Both the position numbers and the translations under genes were made by a program. Below are positions 1 to 10,188 of a DNA stretch of 64,000 nucleotides, piece after piece. The DNA is taken from assembly GCF_000024365.1 (NCBI RefSeq), contig NC_013235.1, forward strand, positions 1,736,001-1,800,000, read 5' to 3'. Position 1 is the first letter of the stretch, and each line of letters begins with the position of its first letter. The notes under the pieces are model-generated. The model saw only the letters and a list, made by a program, of their open reading frames with translations. It made no database searches and was not told the origin of the DNA. The stretch comes from Nakamurella multipartita DSM 44233. GTDB lineage: Bacteria; Actinomycetota; Actinomycetes; Mycobacteriales; Nakamurellaceae.

Positions 1-414
1 GGGTCGCTGCGCTCGGGGACGGCCGGGTCGGTCGCACCGGGGGAGACGCACGTGCCGATCGTCGGTGCGGTCGCCCAGGCCGGGTTGCTGGACCTGGTCG
101 GCGCCTCGGTGGAACGGCTGGGCAACGGCGCGGTCACCGCGCTGATGGAGGGCGAGGCCCGGTCCATGCCGCAGCGCTACCACCACGCCTCACCGATCGC
201 GCACGTCGGCGACGGCGCCCGGGTGGTCTGCGTGCACGGGGACGCCGACGACACCGTCCCGCTGTCCCAGTCCGAGCGTTACGTCGAGGCCGCGGTCCGG
301 GCCGGCGACCCGGCCTCGCTGATCGTGCTGCCCCGGACCGGTCATTTCGAGCTGATCGACGTCCGGCACCCGGCCTGGGACGTGTGCCGCAGCCAGGTAC
401 TGCGCATGGTCTGA
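1..414 (+). CDS. Alpha/beta hydrolase, C-terminal part (5' end outside window)
   Basis: The reading frame is open from base 1 and ends at TGA 412-414, so only about 137 C-terminal residues are seen. The segment VVCVHGDADDTVPLSQ carries the acid residue of the catalytic triad, and RTGHFELID carries the histidine. Both are standard for alpha/beta hydrolases of the prolyl-oligopeptidase or dienelactone-hydrolase type. The nucleophile elbow must lie upstream of the window. An esterase or peptidase role is likely from the family; the substrate cannot be told. It sits 29 bases before the HIT gene on the same strand. Confidence 0.75.
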   Translation, partial: GSLRSGTAGSVAPGETHVPIVGAVAQAGLLDLVGASVERLGNGAVTALMEGEARSMPQRYHHASPIAHVGDGARVVCVHGDADDTVPLSQSERYVEAAVRAGDPASLIVLPRTGHFELIDVRHPAWDVCRSQVLRMV

Positions 415-443
415 GCGGGGGAGCCGTCCCTTAGGTTGGTCGC

Positions 444-800
444 ATGCCCTACACCAGTGACGACTGCCTGTTCTGCAAGATCGTCGCCGGCACCATCCCG
501 GCCGACGTGGTGCACCGGGACGACCACGTGGTCGCCTTCCGGGACATCAACCCGCAGGCGCCCACGCACATCCTGATCATCCCGACCACCCATTACGAGA
601 ACGCCGCCGAGGTCGCCGGCGACGACCCCAGCGGCCTGGCCGCCCTGGTGGTCACGGCCCGGGTGCTGGCCCAGGCCGAGGGGATCGACCGGTCCGGGTA
701 CCGGATCGTCACCAACACCGGCGCCGACGCCGGGCAGAGCGTGTTCCACACCCACCTGCATCTGCTCGGTGGGCGGCGGATGGCCTGGCCGCCCGGCTGA
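444..800 (+). CDS. HIT family protein (HinT-like)
   Basis: This 118-residue protein has the size of HinT-type purine nucleoside phosphoramidases. The histidine triad is visible as HTHLHLLGG near the C-terminus, and the N-terminus has the family's CLFCKIVAGTIPADVV with two cysteines that could bind zinc. The motif DINPQAPTHILIIP is also typical. The family hydrolyses AMP-lysine or AMP-amide substrates in the cytoplasm. The ATG at 444 is the only sensible start. In many actinobacteria a HIT gene lies just before phoH, as here, although no shared pathway is known. Confidence 0.92.
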   Translation: MPYTSDDCLFCKIVAGTIPADVVHRDDHVVAFRDINPQAPTHILIIPTTHYENAAEVAGDDPSGLAALVVTARVLAQAEGIDRSGYRIVTNTGADAGQSVFHTHLHLLGGRRMAWPPG

Positions 801-884
801 TCGGCCGGTCGGTCCCGGCCCGGCGCGGGTCTCGGTAGAATCGAGCGGTGGTCCGACGGTGATCATCACCAGCGACCATCGGGG

Positions 885-2176
<1,292 letters not shown>

Positions 2177-2180
<4 letters not shown>

Positions 2181-2737
2181 CCATCGAGGTGGCCAACGAG
2201 TCCGGGGTCCCGGTCGACGAGATCGTCCTGGTGTCGGTGGCCCGGTACGTGCTGGACCGGATGCGGATCAACCCGCTGGCCGAGCTGTCCATCCTGCTGG
2301 TCGACGTCGAGGCGATGACCGAGCTGCACGTCAAGTGGATGGACGAGCCCGGCCCGACGGACGTCATGAGCTTCCCGATGGACGAGCTGGACACCGCCCG
2401 CCGGCCCGACGAGTCCGGTCCCGGCCCGGCGCTGCTGGGTGATGTGGTGCTGTGCCCGGCGGTCGCCGCCGAGCAGGCCACCGCGGCCGGTCACTCGGTG
2501 CAGGACGAGCTGCACCTGCTGACCGTGCACGGCGTGCTGCACCTGCTCGGCTACGACCACGCCGAGCCCGCGCAGGAGCGGGAGATGTTCCGGCTGCAGA
2601 ACGAACTGCTGGACACCTGGCGCGAGCAGCAGGCCGCCGCGGCCCGCAAGGCCCGCCTGGCCGCCGCGGACGCCGCGGTGCTCGACGTCGTCGGGCTCGC
2701 CGGTCCCACCGACCCGGAAACGAGCGGGCGGGGCTGA
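2177..2737 (+). CDS. ybeY: Endoribonuclease YbeY (rRNA maturation factor)
   Basis: Metal-dependent single-strand endoribonuclease acting in 16S rRNA maturation and ribosome quality control. The zinc signature H-x3-H-x5-H is seen as [11 protein letters not shown] (His118, His122, His128), and the family motif [10 protein letters not shown] lies at about residue 61. The start at ATG 2177 overlaps the phoH stop by four bases. Length is 186 residues, with an Ala-rich tail of about 35 residues beyond the zinc site. The phoH-ybeY-CBS protein-era order is the standard actinobacterial block. Confidence 0.95.
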
Positions 2738-2745
2738 TCGCTGTC

Positions 2746-4374
2746 GTGGACAGCTTGGACGTGTTGTTGCTGGTGATCGCGGCTGCTCTGGTGCCGATCG
2801 CCGGCCTGCTGGCCGCGGCCGACGCCGCGATCACCATGGTCTCGCCGGCCCGGTTGGAGGAGCTGGCCCGCGAGGACCGGCGCGGCGCGTCGTCGCTGCT
2901 GACCATCACCGAGGACCGGCCCCGGTACACCAACCTGCTGTTGCTGCTGAGGATCACCGCCGAGATCACCGCGACCGTGATGGTGGCCAAGGTCGCGTTG
3001 ACCACCCTGGGCTTCCAGTTCTGGGTCGGCCTGCTGCTGGTGGCGGTGATGGTCGTGGTCACCTACGTGGGGATCGGCGTGCTGCCGCGCACCATCGGCC
3101 GCCAGCACCCCTACCCGGTGGGTCTGGCCCTGGCCGGCCCGACCCGGGCGCTGGCCCGGCTGCTCGCGCCGGTCGCCTCGCTGCTGATCCTGATCGGCAA
3201 TGCGATCACCCCCGGCCGCGGCTTCCGGGAGGGCCCGTTCTCCTCCGACATCGAGCTGCGGGAGCTGGTCGACATCGCCGGCAGCCGCGGCGTGGTCGAG
3301 GAGACCGAGCGGGAGATGCTGCAGAGTGTCTTCGATCTGGGCGACACCATCGTGCGCGAGGTGATGGTGCCGCGCACCGAGACGGTGTGGATCGAACGGG
3401 ACAAGACGCTGCGCCAGGCGCTGGCCCTGGCCAGCCGCTCGGGCATGTCCCGGATCCCCGTGGTCGGCGAGGACCTGGACGACATCGTCGGCGTCGCCTA
3501 CCTCAAGGACCTGATCGCGCCGGCGATGAACCTGGCCCCGGACGACCAGGGTCCCGTGCTGACCCAGATCATGCGGGAGCCGGTGTTCGTGCCCGAGTCC
3601 AAGAACGTCGACGACCTGCTGCGCGAGATGCAGCGCGATCGGACCCACTTCGCCGTCGTGGTGGACGAGTACGGCGGCACCGCCGGCATCGTCACCATCG
3701 AGGACATCCTGGAGGAGATCGTCGGCGAGATCACCGACGAGTACGACGCGGACACCCCGGCCCCGGTGGTGCCGCTGCCCGACGGCTCGTTCCGGGTCTC
3801 GGCCCGGTTGCCGGTCGAGGACCTGGGAGAGCTGTTCGACGTCGAGCTCGACGACGACGAGGTGGACACCGTCGGTGGGCTGCTGGCCCAGCAGCTCGGC
3901 CGGGTCCCGCTGCCCGGCTCGGAGGTCGGCGTCGCCGGGCTGTTCCTGCACGGGGAACCCGGGGTGGACCGCCGGGGCCGGCCGCGGGTGCAGACCGTGC
4001 TGGTGCGCCGGCTGACCGCGGCCGAGCTGGCCCAGGAGCAGGCCGAACGCGACCGCGAGGTGCGGGAGCGGGAGGACCAGCGGCGGGCGCAGGAGCAGGA
4101 ACCGGAACGGCCCGCGGTCGAGGAGTCCGACGCCGAACCGGCCGAGGCCAAGCGGGCCAAACCGCGCAAGAAAAAGAAGAAGGCCAAACCGCCGGCCGCC
4201 GACGAGTCCGCCGAGCCCGGGGCGACGGATTCCCCGGGTGACTCCCCGCCGGACTCGCCGGCCGGCGCCCCGCCGGGCCGCTCGACGCCGGCGGACCCGC
4301 CGCTGCTCGGACCGCTGATCGAGACCAGGAACCAGCCAGTGCACGATTCGACGGAACGGAACCGAGCCGGATGA
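2746..4374 (+). CDS. DUF21/CBS-domain membrane protein (CorC/HlyC-like)
   Basis: The 542-residue protein has an N-terminal DUF21 membrane domain (hydrophobic segments in roughly the first 150 residues), a CBS pair with REVMVPRTETVWIERD and VVVDEYGGTAGIVTIEDILE, and a CorC/HlyC transporter-associated domain. Family members are linked to Mg2+/Co2+ efflux; the old name hemolysin is misleading. The C-terminus is a long charged tail with a run of lysines (KRAKPRKKKKKAKPP) and then Pro/Asp-rich sequence. Start GTG 2746 is 8 bases after the ybeY stop. The end overlaps the next gene as ATGA. Confidence 0.9.
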   Translation: MDSLDVLLLVIAAALVPIAGLLAAADAAITMVSPARLEELAREDRRGASSLLTITEDRPRYTNLLLLLRITAEITATVMVAKVALTTLGFQFWVGLLLVAVMVVVTYVGIGVLPRTIGRQHPYPVGLALAGPTRALARLLAPVASLLILIGNAITPGRGFREGPFSSDIELRELVDIAGSRGVVEETEREMLQSVFDLGDTIVREVMVPRTETVWIERDKTLRQALALASRSGMSRIPVVGEDLDDIVGVAYLKDLIAPAMNLAPDDQGPVLTQIMREPVFVPESKNVDDLLREMQRDRTHFAVVVDEYGGTAGIVTIEDILEEIVGEITDEYDADTPAPVVPLPDGSFRVSARLPVEDLGELFDVELDDDEVDTVGGLLAQQLGRVPLPGSEVGVAGLFLHGEPGVDRRGRPRVQTVLVRRLTAAELAQEQAERDREVREREDQRRAQEQEPERPAVEESDAEPAEAKRAKPRKKKKKAKPPAADESAEPGATDSPGDSPPDSPAGAPPGRSTPADPPLLGPLIETRNQPVHDSTERNRAG

Positions 4375-4724
4375 CCCCGATCCCACCGCTGGACCCCGAG
4401 GACGCGAAGTTGGTGACGCTGGCCCGGGGCTCCCGGGCGCGGGCCGGCGCCGCCGAGGGGGCGGCCGTCCGGGACGAGGACGGCCGCACCTACGCGGCGG
4501 CCACCGTCGCGCTGCCCTCACTGCGACTGACCGCGCTGCAGGCCGCGGTCGCCGCCGCCGTCTCCTCCGGCGCCCAGGAGTTGGAGGCCGCGGTCGTCGT
4601 CGGCCCGGCCGACACCCTGGACACGCTGGACCCGGCGTCCCGCGCCGCCGCCGCCGACCTGGGCGCCGCGGTGCTCATCCTGGCCGGCCCGGACGGCGCC
4701 GTGCGCGACCGGAGCCCCCGCTGA
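4371..4724 (+). CDS. Cytidine-deaminase-like protein (Rv2365c type)
   Basis: A 117-residue protein between the CBS protein and era, in the place held in mycobacteria by Rv2365c. The segment RDEDGRTYAAATVALPSLRL resembles the substrate pocket strand of cytidine deaminases. The catalytic HAE/CAE and PCxxC motifs are missing, so it should not deaminate; this is read from the sequence. A structural or binding role is possible. ATG 4371 overlaps the preceding stop by four bases, and its own stop overlaps the proposed CTG start of era, so the three genes are coupled. Confidence 0.75.
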   Translation: MTPIPPLDPEDAKLVTLARGSRARAGAAEGAAVRDEDGRTYAAATVALPSLRLTALQAAVAAAVSSGAQELEAAVVVGPADTLDTLDPASRAAAADLGAAVLILAGPDGAVRDRSPR

Positions 4725-5644
4725 GTACCGCCACCCCGGACGGGTACCGGTCCGGTTTCGCCTGCTTCGTCGGCCGTCCCAACGCCGGCAAGTCGACCCT
4801 GCTCAACGCGCTGGTCGGGGAGAAGGTGGCGATCACCTCGGACAAGCCGCAGACCACCCGGCGGGCCGTCCGCGGCATCCTGACCCGGCCGGACGCGCAG
4901 CTGGTCATCGTCGACACTCCCGGCATGCACCGGCCACGGACCCTGCTCGGGGAGCGGCTGGACGACCTGGTGCGCAGCGTCTGGTCCGACGTCGACGTCG
5001 TCGGGTTCTGCATCCCGGCCGACGAGCGGGTCGGTCCCGGCGACCGGCGGATCGCCGCCGAGCTGGCCGAACGGGCCGGCTCGACCCCGGTGATCGGCAT
5101 CGTCACCAAGATCGACAAAGTGTCCCGGGAACGGCTGGCCGAGCAGCTGTTGGGCGCCTCCGAGCTGGCCGGGTTCGCCGACATCGTGCCGGTCAGCGCG
5201 GTCTCCGGCGAGGGCACCGACACCCTGACCGATCTGCTGGTGGCGCGGCTGCCGGAGGGTCCGATGCTCTATCCGGACGCCGAATCCACCGATGAACCGA
5301 TCGAGACCCGAATTGCCGAACTGGTGCGGGAAGCCGCGCTGGACGGGGTCCGTGACGAATTACCGCATTCGCTCGCGGCGATGGTCACCGAAATGCTGCC
5401 GCCCGATCCGGACGCGGCCAAGCAGGTCACCAAGGTGTACGTGACGCTCTTCGTCGAGCGGTCGTCGCAAAAGCCGATCGTGCTGGGTCCCAAGGGTTCT
5501 CGGCTCGGCGCGGTGGGTCGGCGGGCCCGCCTGCAGATCGAGGAACTGCTCGGTACCCGGGTGTATCTGGATCTGCACGTGGCCGTGGCCAAGGACTGGC
5601 AGCGCGATCCCAAGCAACTGCGCAAACTCGGTTTCGACGGCTGA
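4721..5644 (+). CDS. era: GTPase Era, apparent CTG start
   Basis: Era binds the 3' end of 16S rRNA and assists 30S assembly. G1 is GRPNAGKST, G2 lies in SDKPQTTRR, G3 is VDTPGMHRP, G4 is TKID and G5 VSAVSGEG. A KH domain follows, with FVERSSQKPIVLGPKGSRLG. In this frame no ATG, GTG or TTG exists between the G1 motif and a point at least 300 bases upstream. The nearest in-frame initiator is CTG 4721, which overlaps the previous stop as CTGA and gives 307 residues, a normal Era length. GTG 4826 would delete the P-loop and is not credible. Confidence 0.93.
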   Translation: MSTATPDGYRSGFACFVGRPNAGKSTLLNALVGEKVAITSDKPQTTRRAVRGILTRPDAQLVIVDTPGMHRPRTLLGERLDDLVRSVWSDVDVVGFCIPADERVGPGDRRIAAELAERAGSTPVIGIVTKIDKVSRERLAEQLLGASELAGFADIVPVSAVSGEGTDTLTDLLVARLPEGPMLYPDAESTDEPIETRIAELVREAALDGVRDELPHSLAAMVTEMLPPDPDAAKQVTKVYVTLFVERSSQKPIVLGPKGSRLGAVGRRARLQIEELLGTRVYLDLHVAVAKDWQRDPKQLRKLGFDG

Positions 5645-5738
5645 TCGGCGACACCCGGGCCGGCGCGGGCTAAATGCCGGGCCGGGGCGCAACGAATGTG
5701 TCATCATCCCGGGTATGGGCAGGCATGCCAGGGGGAAT

Positions 5739-6368
5739 ATGCGGTCGCGGGTGACCAAGACTGCGGGTATCGGGGTGGCGGCGGCGCTCGTCGTCGCGGC
5801 GGGGTTGTGGTGGGCGGCGGCATCGTCACCACCGTCCGAATCGAGCGTCACCGGGTCGGCCGTGGTCGTCTCGTCGTTGGCCTGTCGCAACGGGGACGAG
5901 GGCACGGTGGTCGACCTGCGCGACCCGGTCGGTCAACCCGCCGGCACCACCCGGCGGGCCATTCTGGATTCCTGCGGTCATCAGCCCGGCGAGGTGATCG
6001 CGGTCGCCTACTCCGCCGCCGACCCCAGCCGGCTCGTCGTCGCCGCCACCGACCCGGACGCCGGCACCGGCCGCCGGCTGATGCCGCTGGCCATCGTGCT
6101 GGCCGGGCTGCTGGCCCTGGTCGCGGTCGTCGTGGTGGTCCGGGACGGCCGCCGGGTGACCCGCCCGGCGGTGCCGGCCCATCCGGTCGCGCACGGCCGG
6201 CACGCCCGTCCGGACGAGGACGAACCCGCGCCCCCGGTGGCGGAACCGGCGTGGCCGGTCCTCGAGCTGCGGCCGGCCGAGATCGACCTGCTGTTCCCGG
6301 ATCGGGACCGGTTGGCCGTCAGCCTGCACGACGAACTGTTCACGCACCGGAGTCCGGCCCAGGTGTGA
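5739..6368 (+). CDS. Two-helix membrane protein of unknown function
   Basis: About 209 residues from ATG 5739, which has AGGGGGA just upstream; ATG 5715 in the same frame is the alternative. Residues 8-30 (GIGVAAALVVAAGLWW) form a signal anchor. A second helix near residues 115-135 (MPLAIVLAGLLALVAVVVVV) leaves an extracytoplasmic loop of about 85 residues with two cysteines (SLACRNG, DSCGHQP), likely a disulfide. A proline-rich cytoplasmic tail follows. The plan resembles DUF3592-type proteins, but I do not recognise the family with confidence. It lies between era and the M16 peptidases. Confidence 0.7.
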   Translation: MRSRVTKTAGIGVAAALVVAAGLWWAAASSPPSESSVTGSAVVVSSLACRNGDEGTVVDLRDPVGQPAGTTRRAILDSCGHQPGEVIAVAYSAADPSRLVVAATDPDAGTGRRLMPLAIVLAGLLALVAVVVVVRDGRRVTRPAVPAHPVAHGRHARPDEDEPAPPVAEPAWPVLELRPAEIDLLFPDRDRLAVSLHDELFTHRSPAQV

Positions 6369-6402
6369 CCGGCCCCGCGGCCGCGGCGGCTACTGTGGCC
6401 CG

Positions 6403-7776
6403 GTGCCCTCCGTCGCGGCCCGAGCCGCCCGCCCCACGGCCCGCCGAACCGGCCGACCGCGGACACCGAAGTTGCCCCGCGCGGACTACCCGGTCGACCG
6501 CTTCGTCCTGGACAACGGACTGCGCGTGCTGTTCGCCCCGGATCGGGGCGCCGGCGTGGTCGGCGTGTCCGTGCACTACGACGTGGGCTTTCGCTCCGAA
6601 CCCGAGGGCCGCACCGGCTTTGCCCACCTGTTCGAGCACCTGATGTTCCAGGGCAGCGAGTCGCTGCCCAAGCTGGAACACTTCCGGCTGGTCCAGTCCT
6701 CCGGCGGGGTGTTCAACGGATCCACCCACACCGACTACACCGACTACTTCGAGGTGGTGCCGGCCGGCGCGTTGGAACGGGCCCTGTTCCTGGAGGCCGA
6801 CCGGATGCGGGCCCCGCTGATCACCGCGGAGAACCTGGCCAACCAGGTCGACGTGGTCAGCGAGGAGATCCGGCTCAACGTCCTCAACCGGCCCTACGGC
6901 GGGTTCCCCTGGGTGCAGCTGCCGGCCGTGCTGTTCAGCTCGTTCGCCAACGCGCACAACGGGTACGGCGATTTCGTCGACCTGAATGCGGCCACCGTGG
7001 CCGACTGCGCCGAGTTCTTCGACACCTACTACACGCCGGCCAACGCGGTGCTCACGGTGTGCGGTGATTTCGACCCGGAGCAGGCCCAGGAATGGGTGCG
7101 GCGGCATTTCGACGACATCCCGTTCCGCCCGGCGCCGGTCCGCCCGTCGTTCGACGAACCGGCCCCCGCGCAGGTGCTGCGCGGCGATCACCTCGACCCG
7201 CTGGCGCCCGCCCCGGCCCTGGCGGTGGGGTGGCGGATGCCCGATCCGGTCGCCGATCTGCCCGGGTACCTGGCGTTCATCGCGCTGTCCGGGATCCTGT
7301 CCGACGGCGAGTCCTCCCGCCTGCAGTCCACCGTGGTGGCCGACCAGAACCTGGCCACCGACCTGTGGGCCTCGCCCGGGCTGCTCGGCGGTCCGCTGGA
7401 CTCCCGGGATCCGGACGTGTTCGTGCTGGGGGCGATCCACCCGCTCGACGTGAGCGCCGACGCCGTCATCGAGGCCAGTGCCGAGCAGATCGCCGCGGTG
7501 GCCGCCGACGGCCCCGAGCCGGCCGAGCTGCAGCAGGCGCTGGCCCGGTTCGCGTCCTCGCTCTACCGGGAGAACGACAGCATCACCAGCCGGATCCGCT
7601 CGCTCGGCTCGCTGGAACTGCTGCACGGCCGGGCCGAGTTGCTCGGCGAGCTGCCCGACCTGCTCTCGGCGCTCACCGCGGACGACATCGCCGCCGCGGC
7701 CGCCGCTCTGGACCCCGATCGCTGCGCGGTGCTGCGGATCCTGCCCGATCCGGCCGGAGCGGGGGAGCAGGCATGA
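6403..7776 (+). CDS. M16 family zinc peptidase, catalytic subunit
   Basis: The inverted zinc motif HxxEH is seen as AHLFEHLMF (His75, Glu78, His79), with a likely third ligand in NQVDVVSEEIRLN about 75 residues later. The N-terminal VLDNGLRVLFAPD and the C-terminal M16C half fit the processing-peptidase/pitrilysin family. At 457 residues it is one half of a bipartite peptidase. No signal peptide is evident, so it is probably cytoplasmic. Start GTG 6403. The next gene, an M16 homologue without the zinc motif, overlaps as ATGA, so the two probably form a heterodimer. Confidence 0.92.
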   Translation: MPSVAARAARPTARRTGRPRTPKLPRADYPVDRFVLDNGLRVLFAPDRGAGVVGVSVHYDVGFRSEPEGRTGFAHLFEHLMFQGSESLPKLEHFRLVQSSGGVFNGSTHTDYTDYFEVVPAGALERALFLEADRMRAPLITAENLANQVDVVSEEIRLNVLNRPYGGFPWVQLPAVLFSSFANAHNGYGDFVDLNAATVADCAEFFDTYYTPANAVLTVCGDFDPEQAQEWVRRHFDDIPFRPAPVRPSFDEPAPAQVLRGDHLDPLAPAPALAVGWRMPDPVADLPGYLAFIALSGILSDGESSRLQSTVVADQNLATDLWASPGLLGGPLDSRDPDVFVLGAIHPLDVSADAVIEASAEQIAAVAADGPEPAELQQALARFASSLYRENDSITSRIRSLGSLELLHGRAELLGELPDLLSALTADDIAAAAAALDPDRCAVLRILPDPAGAGEQA

Positions 7777-9134
7777 CCAGCCGAACCGCCGAGGAGATCG
7801 GCCGCACCGCCACCGGTCCGCGTCCGGTGCCGGCGCTGGTGCCCGGCGCCCGGGGCAAGGTTCCGACCGTGGGCCGGGCCGTCCTGGACAACGGGCTGAC
7901 CGTGCTCGCCGTGCGCAAGCCGCGCAGCCCGCTGGTCGAGGTCCGGCTGAGGGTGCCGCTGGCCGGGCCGAGCCGGGTGCACGCCGCGCGGGCCGAGCTG
8001 CTGGCCGCGACGCTGCTGCTGGGCACCGAGCAGCGGGACCGCCGGCAGGTGGACGCCGACCTGGCCGTCGTCGGCGGGCATCTGGACGCCTCCGTCGACC
8101 CGCAACGGCTGCTGATCACCGGGTCGGTGCTGGCCTCCGGCCTGCCCCGGCTGCTGGAGGTGCTGGCCGACAGCCTGACCGGCGCCGCCTACCGCAAGGA
8201 CGACGTGCTGGGCGAACGGGCCCGGCTGGTCGAGCATCTGGCCATCGCCGCCGCCCAGCCAGCCTCGGTGGCGCACCGGCTGCTGCAGGACCGGCGCTTC
8301 GGCGACCACCCGGCCGCCTGGGACATCCCGGACGCCGAACTGGTCGCGGCGGTCGGTCCGGCGGCGGTCCGTGGCCTGCACGCCCGCGCGGTGGTGCCCC
8401 GCGGCGCCACCCTGACGTTGGTCGGCGACCTGAGCCCGAGCCGCACTCTGGCCACCGCCGCGCAGGCCCTGGACGGATGGGCGTCGGAGCGGTCCGTGCG
8501 CACCCTGACCCCGCCGCCGGCCATCGTCGGCGACCGGGTGCTGGCCGTGCACCGGCCCGGTGCCGTGCAGTCGCAGGTGCGGCTGTCCGGCCCGGCCGTG
8601 ACCCGGTCGGATCCGGCGTATCCGGCGCACCAGCTGGCCAACCTGGTCTACGGCGGCTACTTCTCCTCCCGGCTGGTGGAGAACCTGCGCGAGGACAAGG
8701 GTTTCACCTACCACGCGCGGTCCTCGCTGGAGTTCTGGCCGGAGCGGGCGGCGGTCAGCGTCAGCTTCGACACCACCACCGACGCGACCGCCCCGGCCCT
8801 GTTGGAAGCCCAGTACGAGCTGGGCCGGCTCAGCCTGCAGCCGCCGACCGAGCAGGAGGTCGAGTCGGCCCGCAACTACGCGCTGGGCACGCTGGCCACC
8901 TCGCTGGCCACCCAGGCGGGCCTGGCGTCGATGCTGTCCATGCTGGCCGGCTCCGGGCTGGACGAGAACTGGTTGCGGGAACACCCGGTTCGGCTGGCTG
9001 CGACCACGGTCGACGAGGTCGCCCGGGCGGCCGCCGGCATGCTCGCGCCGGCCGCGTTCACCGGAGTCGTCTTGGGCGACCTGGACGCCGTGGCGCCCGG
9101 GTTGCGTGGGCTGGGCACGGTGATCGTGCCGTGA
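7773..9134 (+). CDS. M16 family peptidase, non-catalytic partner
   Basis: A 453-residue M16 homologue with GRAVLDNGLTVLAVRKP at the N-terminus and the C-terminal signature YGGYFSSRLVENLREDKGFTYHARS of the family's Arg/Tyr motif. The position that should hold HxxEH reads HAARAELLAATLLLG, so zinc ligands are absent. That is the usual state of the beta-like partner of bacterial M16 pairs, in which the subunits complement each other. ATG 7773 overlaps the catalytic subunit's stop, and its own stop overlaps the nudC start, so all three are probably co-transcribed. Confidence 0.9.
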   Translation: MTSRTAEEIGRTATGPRPVPALVPGARGKVPTVGRAVLDNGLTVLAVRKPRSPLVEVRLRVPLAGPSRVHAARAELLAATLLLGTEQRDRRQVDADLAVVGGHLDASVDPQRLLITGSVLASGLPRLLEVLADSLTGAAYRKDDVLGERARLVEHLAIAAAQPASVAHRLLQDRRFGDHPAAWDIPDAELVAAVGPAAVRGLHARAVVPRGATLTLVGDLSPSRTLATAAQALDGWASERSVRTLTPPPAIVGDRVLAVHRPGAVQSQVRLSGPAVTRSDPAYPAHQLANLVYGGYFSSRLVENLREDKGFTYHARSSLEFWPERAAVSVSFDTTTDATAPALLEAQYELGRLSLQPPTEQEVESARNYALGTLATSLATQAGLASMLSMLAGSGLDENWLREHPVRLAATTVDEVARAAAGMLAPAAFTGVVLGDLDAVAPGLRGLGTVIVP

Positions 9135-10135
9135 AGCTGCAGATGGACACCCCGACCCTGTCCCGGGGCGCCGCCGACCGGTCCGAGGACGTCCGCGACC
9201 CCGACCGGGTCCGCGCCGCCTGGCCATCCGCGCGCGTGCTCGTGCTCGACGACGCCGGCCGGACCCGGTGGGACGGCACCGGTCTGCACCTGCTGCCGGC
9301 GGCGTCGGTGGCCGACGAGCCGCCGGTGCACGGGGTGCTGCTCGGCGTGGTCGACGGCGTCGATCACTGGGCCGTGCGCGGCCCGGTGGCCGCGGCCGAC
9401 CCCGACGCCGACGGTGCTGCCGACGGGGCCGCGCGGGCCGGGCTCGCCGGATTGCGGGAGATCGGCGCGCTGCTCTCGGATGCCGAGGCCGGCCTGTTCA
9501 CCGCGGCCACCGCGCTGCTCACCTGGCACGCGGCCGCCCCCTTCTGCCCGCGCTGCGGGTTGGGCAGCACGCCGCGGCTGACCGGCTGGTCCCGGGTCTG
9601 CCCGAACCAGCACGAGGACTTCCCCCGCACCGACCCGGCCGTCATCGTGCTCGTGCACGACGGCGCCGACTCGATCGTGCTGGCCCGGCAACCGATCTGG
9701 CCGCCCGGCCGGGTCTCGGTGCTGGCCGGTTTCGTCGAGGCCGGCGAGTCCCTGGAGGCGGCCGTCGTCCGCGAGATCTACGAAGAGGTCGGACTGCGGG
9801 TCCGCGACGTGCAGTACCTGGGCTCCCAGCCCTGGCCGTTCCCACGCTCGTTGATGGTCGGCTTCGCCGCCCGGGCCGAGCGGGCCGACGAGCTCAAGCC
9901 GCGGGTGGGGGAGATCGAGTCGGCCCGCTGGGTCGACCGGGACACCGTGCGCCAGCTGATCGCCACGGACGAGGACAACTGGCTCTCGCCGGTCGGCAAC
10001 CCCACCCCGACCCTGAGCCCGCAGGAGCGCGACAACGCCGCCCCGGTCGACGCCGGCACCGCCTTCGCGGCCGTCCTGCCCGGCCCGGTCTCCATCGCCC
10101 GCCGCATGATCGACGCCTGGGCCGCCGTCGACTGA
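9131..10135 (+). CDS. nudC: NAD(+) diphosphatase NudC
   Basis: NADH pyrophosphatase and RNA-deNADding Nudix enzyme. The Nudix box is complete: GFVEAGESLEAAVVREIYEE plus VG. The NudC hallmark SQPWPFPRS follows about 20 residues later. A zinc ribbon lies before it (FCPRCGLG ... RVCPNQHEDFPRTDPAV), where the fourth ligand seems to be histidine instead of cysteine. GTG 9131 overlaps the previous stop as GTGA; ATG 9143 is the alternative. Its position next to uvrD2 and whiB7 matches mycobacteria (Rv3199c). Length 334. Confidence 0.93.
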   Translation: MKLQMDTPTLSRGAADRSEDVRDPDRVRAAWPSARVLVLDDAGRTRWDGTGLHLLPAASVADEPPVHGVLLGVVDGVDHWAVRGPVAAADPDADGAADGAARAGLAGLREIGALLSDAEAGLFTAATALLTWHAAAPFCPRCGLGSTPRLTGWSRVCPNQHEDFPRTDPAVIVLVHDGADSIVLARQPIWPPGRVSVLAGFVEAGESLEAAVVREIYEEVGLRVRDVQYLGSQPWPFPRSLMVGFAARAERADELKPRVGEIESARWVDRDTVRQLIATDEDNWLSPVGNPTPTLSPQERDNAAPVDAGTAFAAVLPGPVSIARRMIDAWAAVD

Positions 10136-10188
10136 CCCCCACTGCGCCCCCCTCCCCGCGCGGAGCCATGCCGGCGGCGCCCCCCTTT

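Noticed and set aside
4826-5644. GTG 4826 as start of era
   Set aside because: It would remove the G1 P-loop and the preceding strand, which are intact in the same frame.
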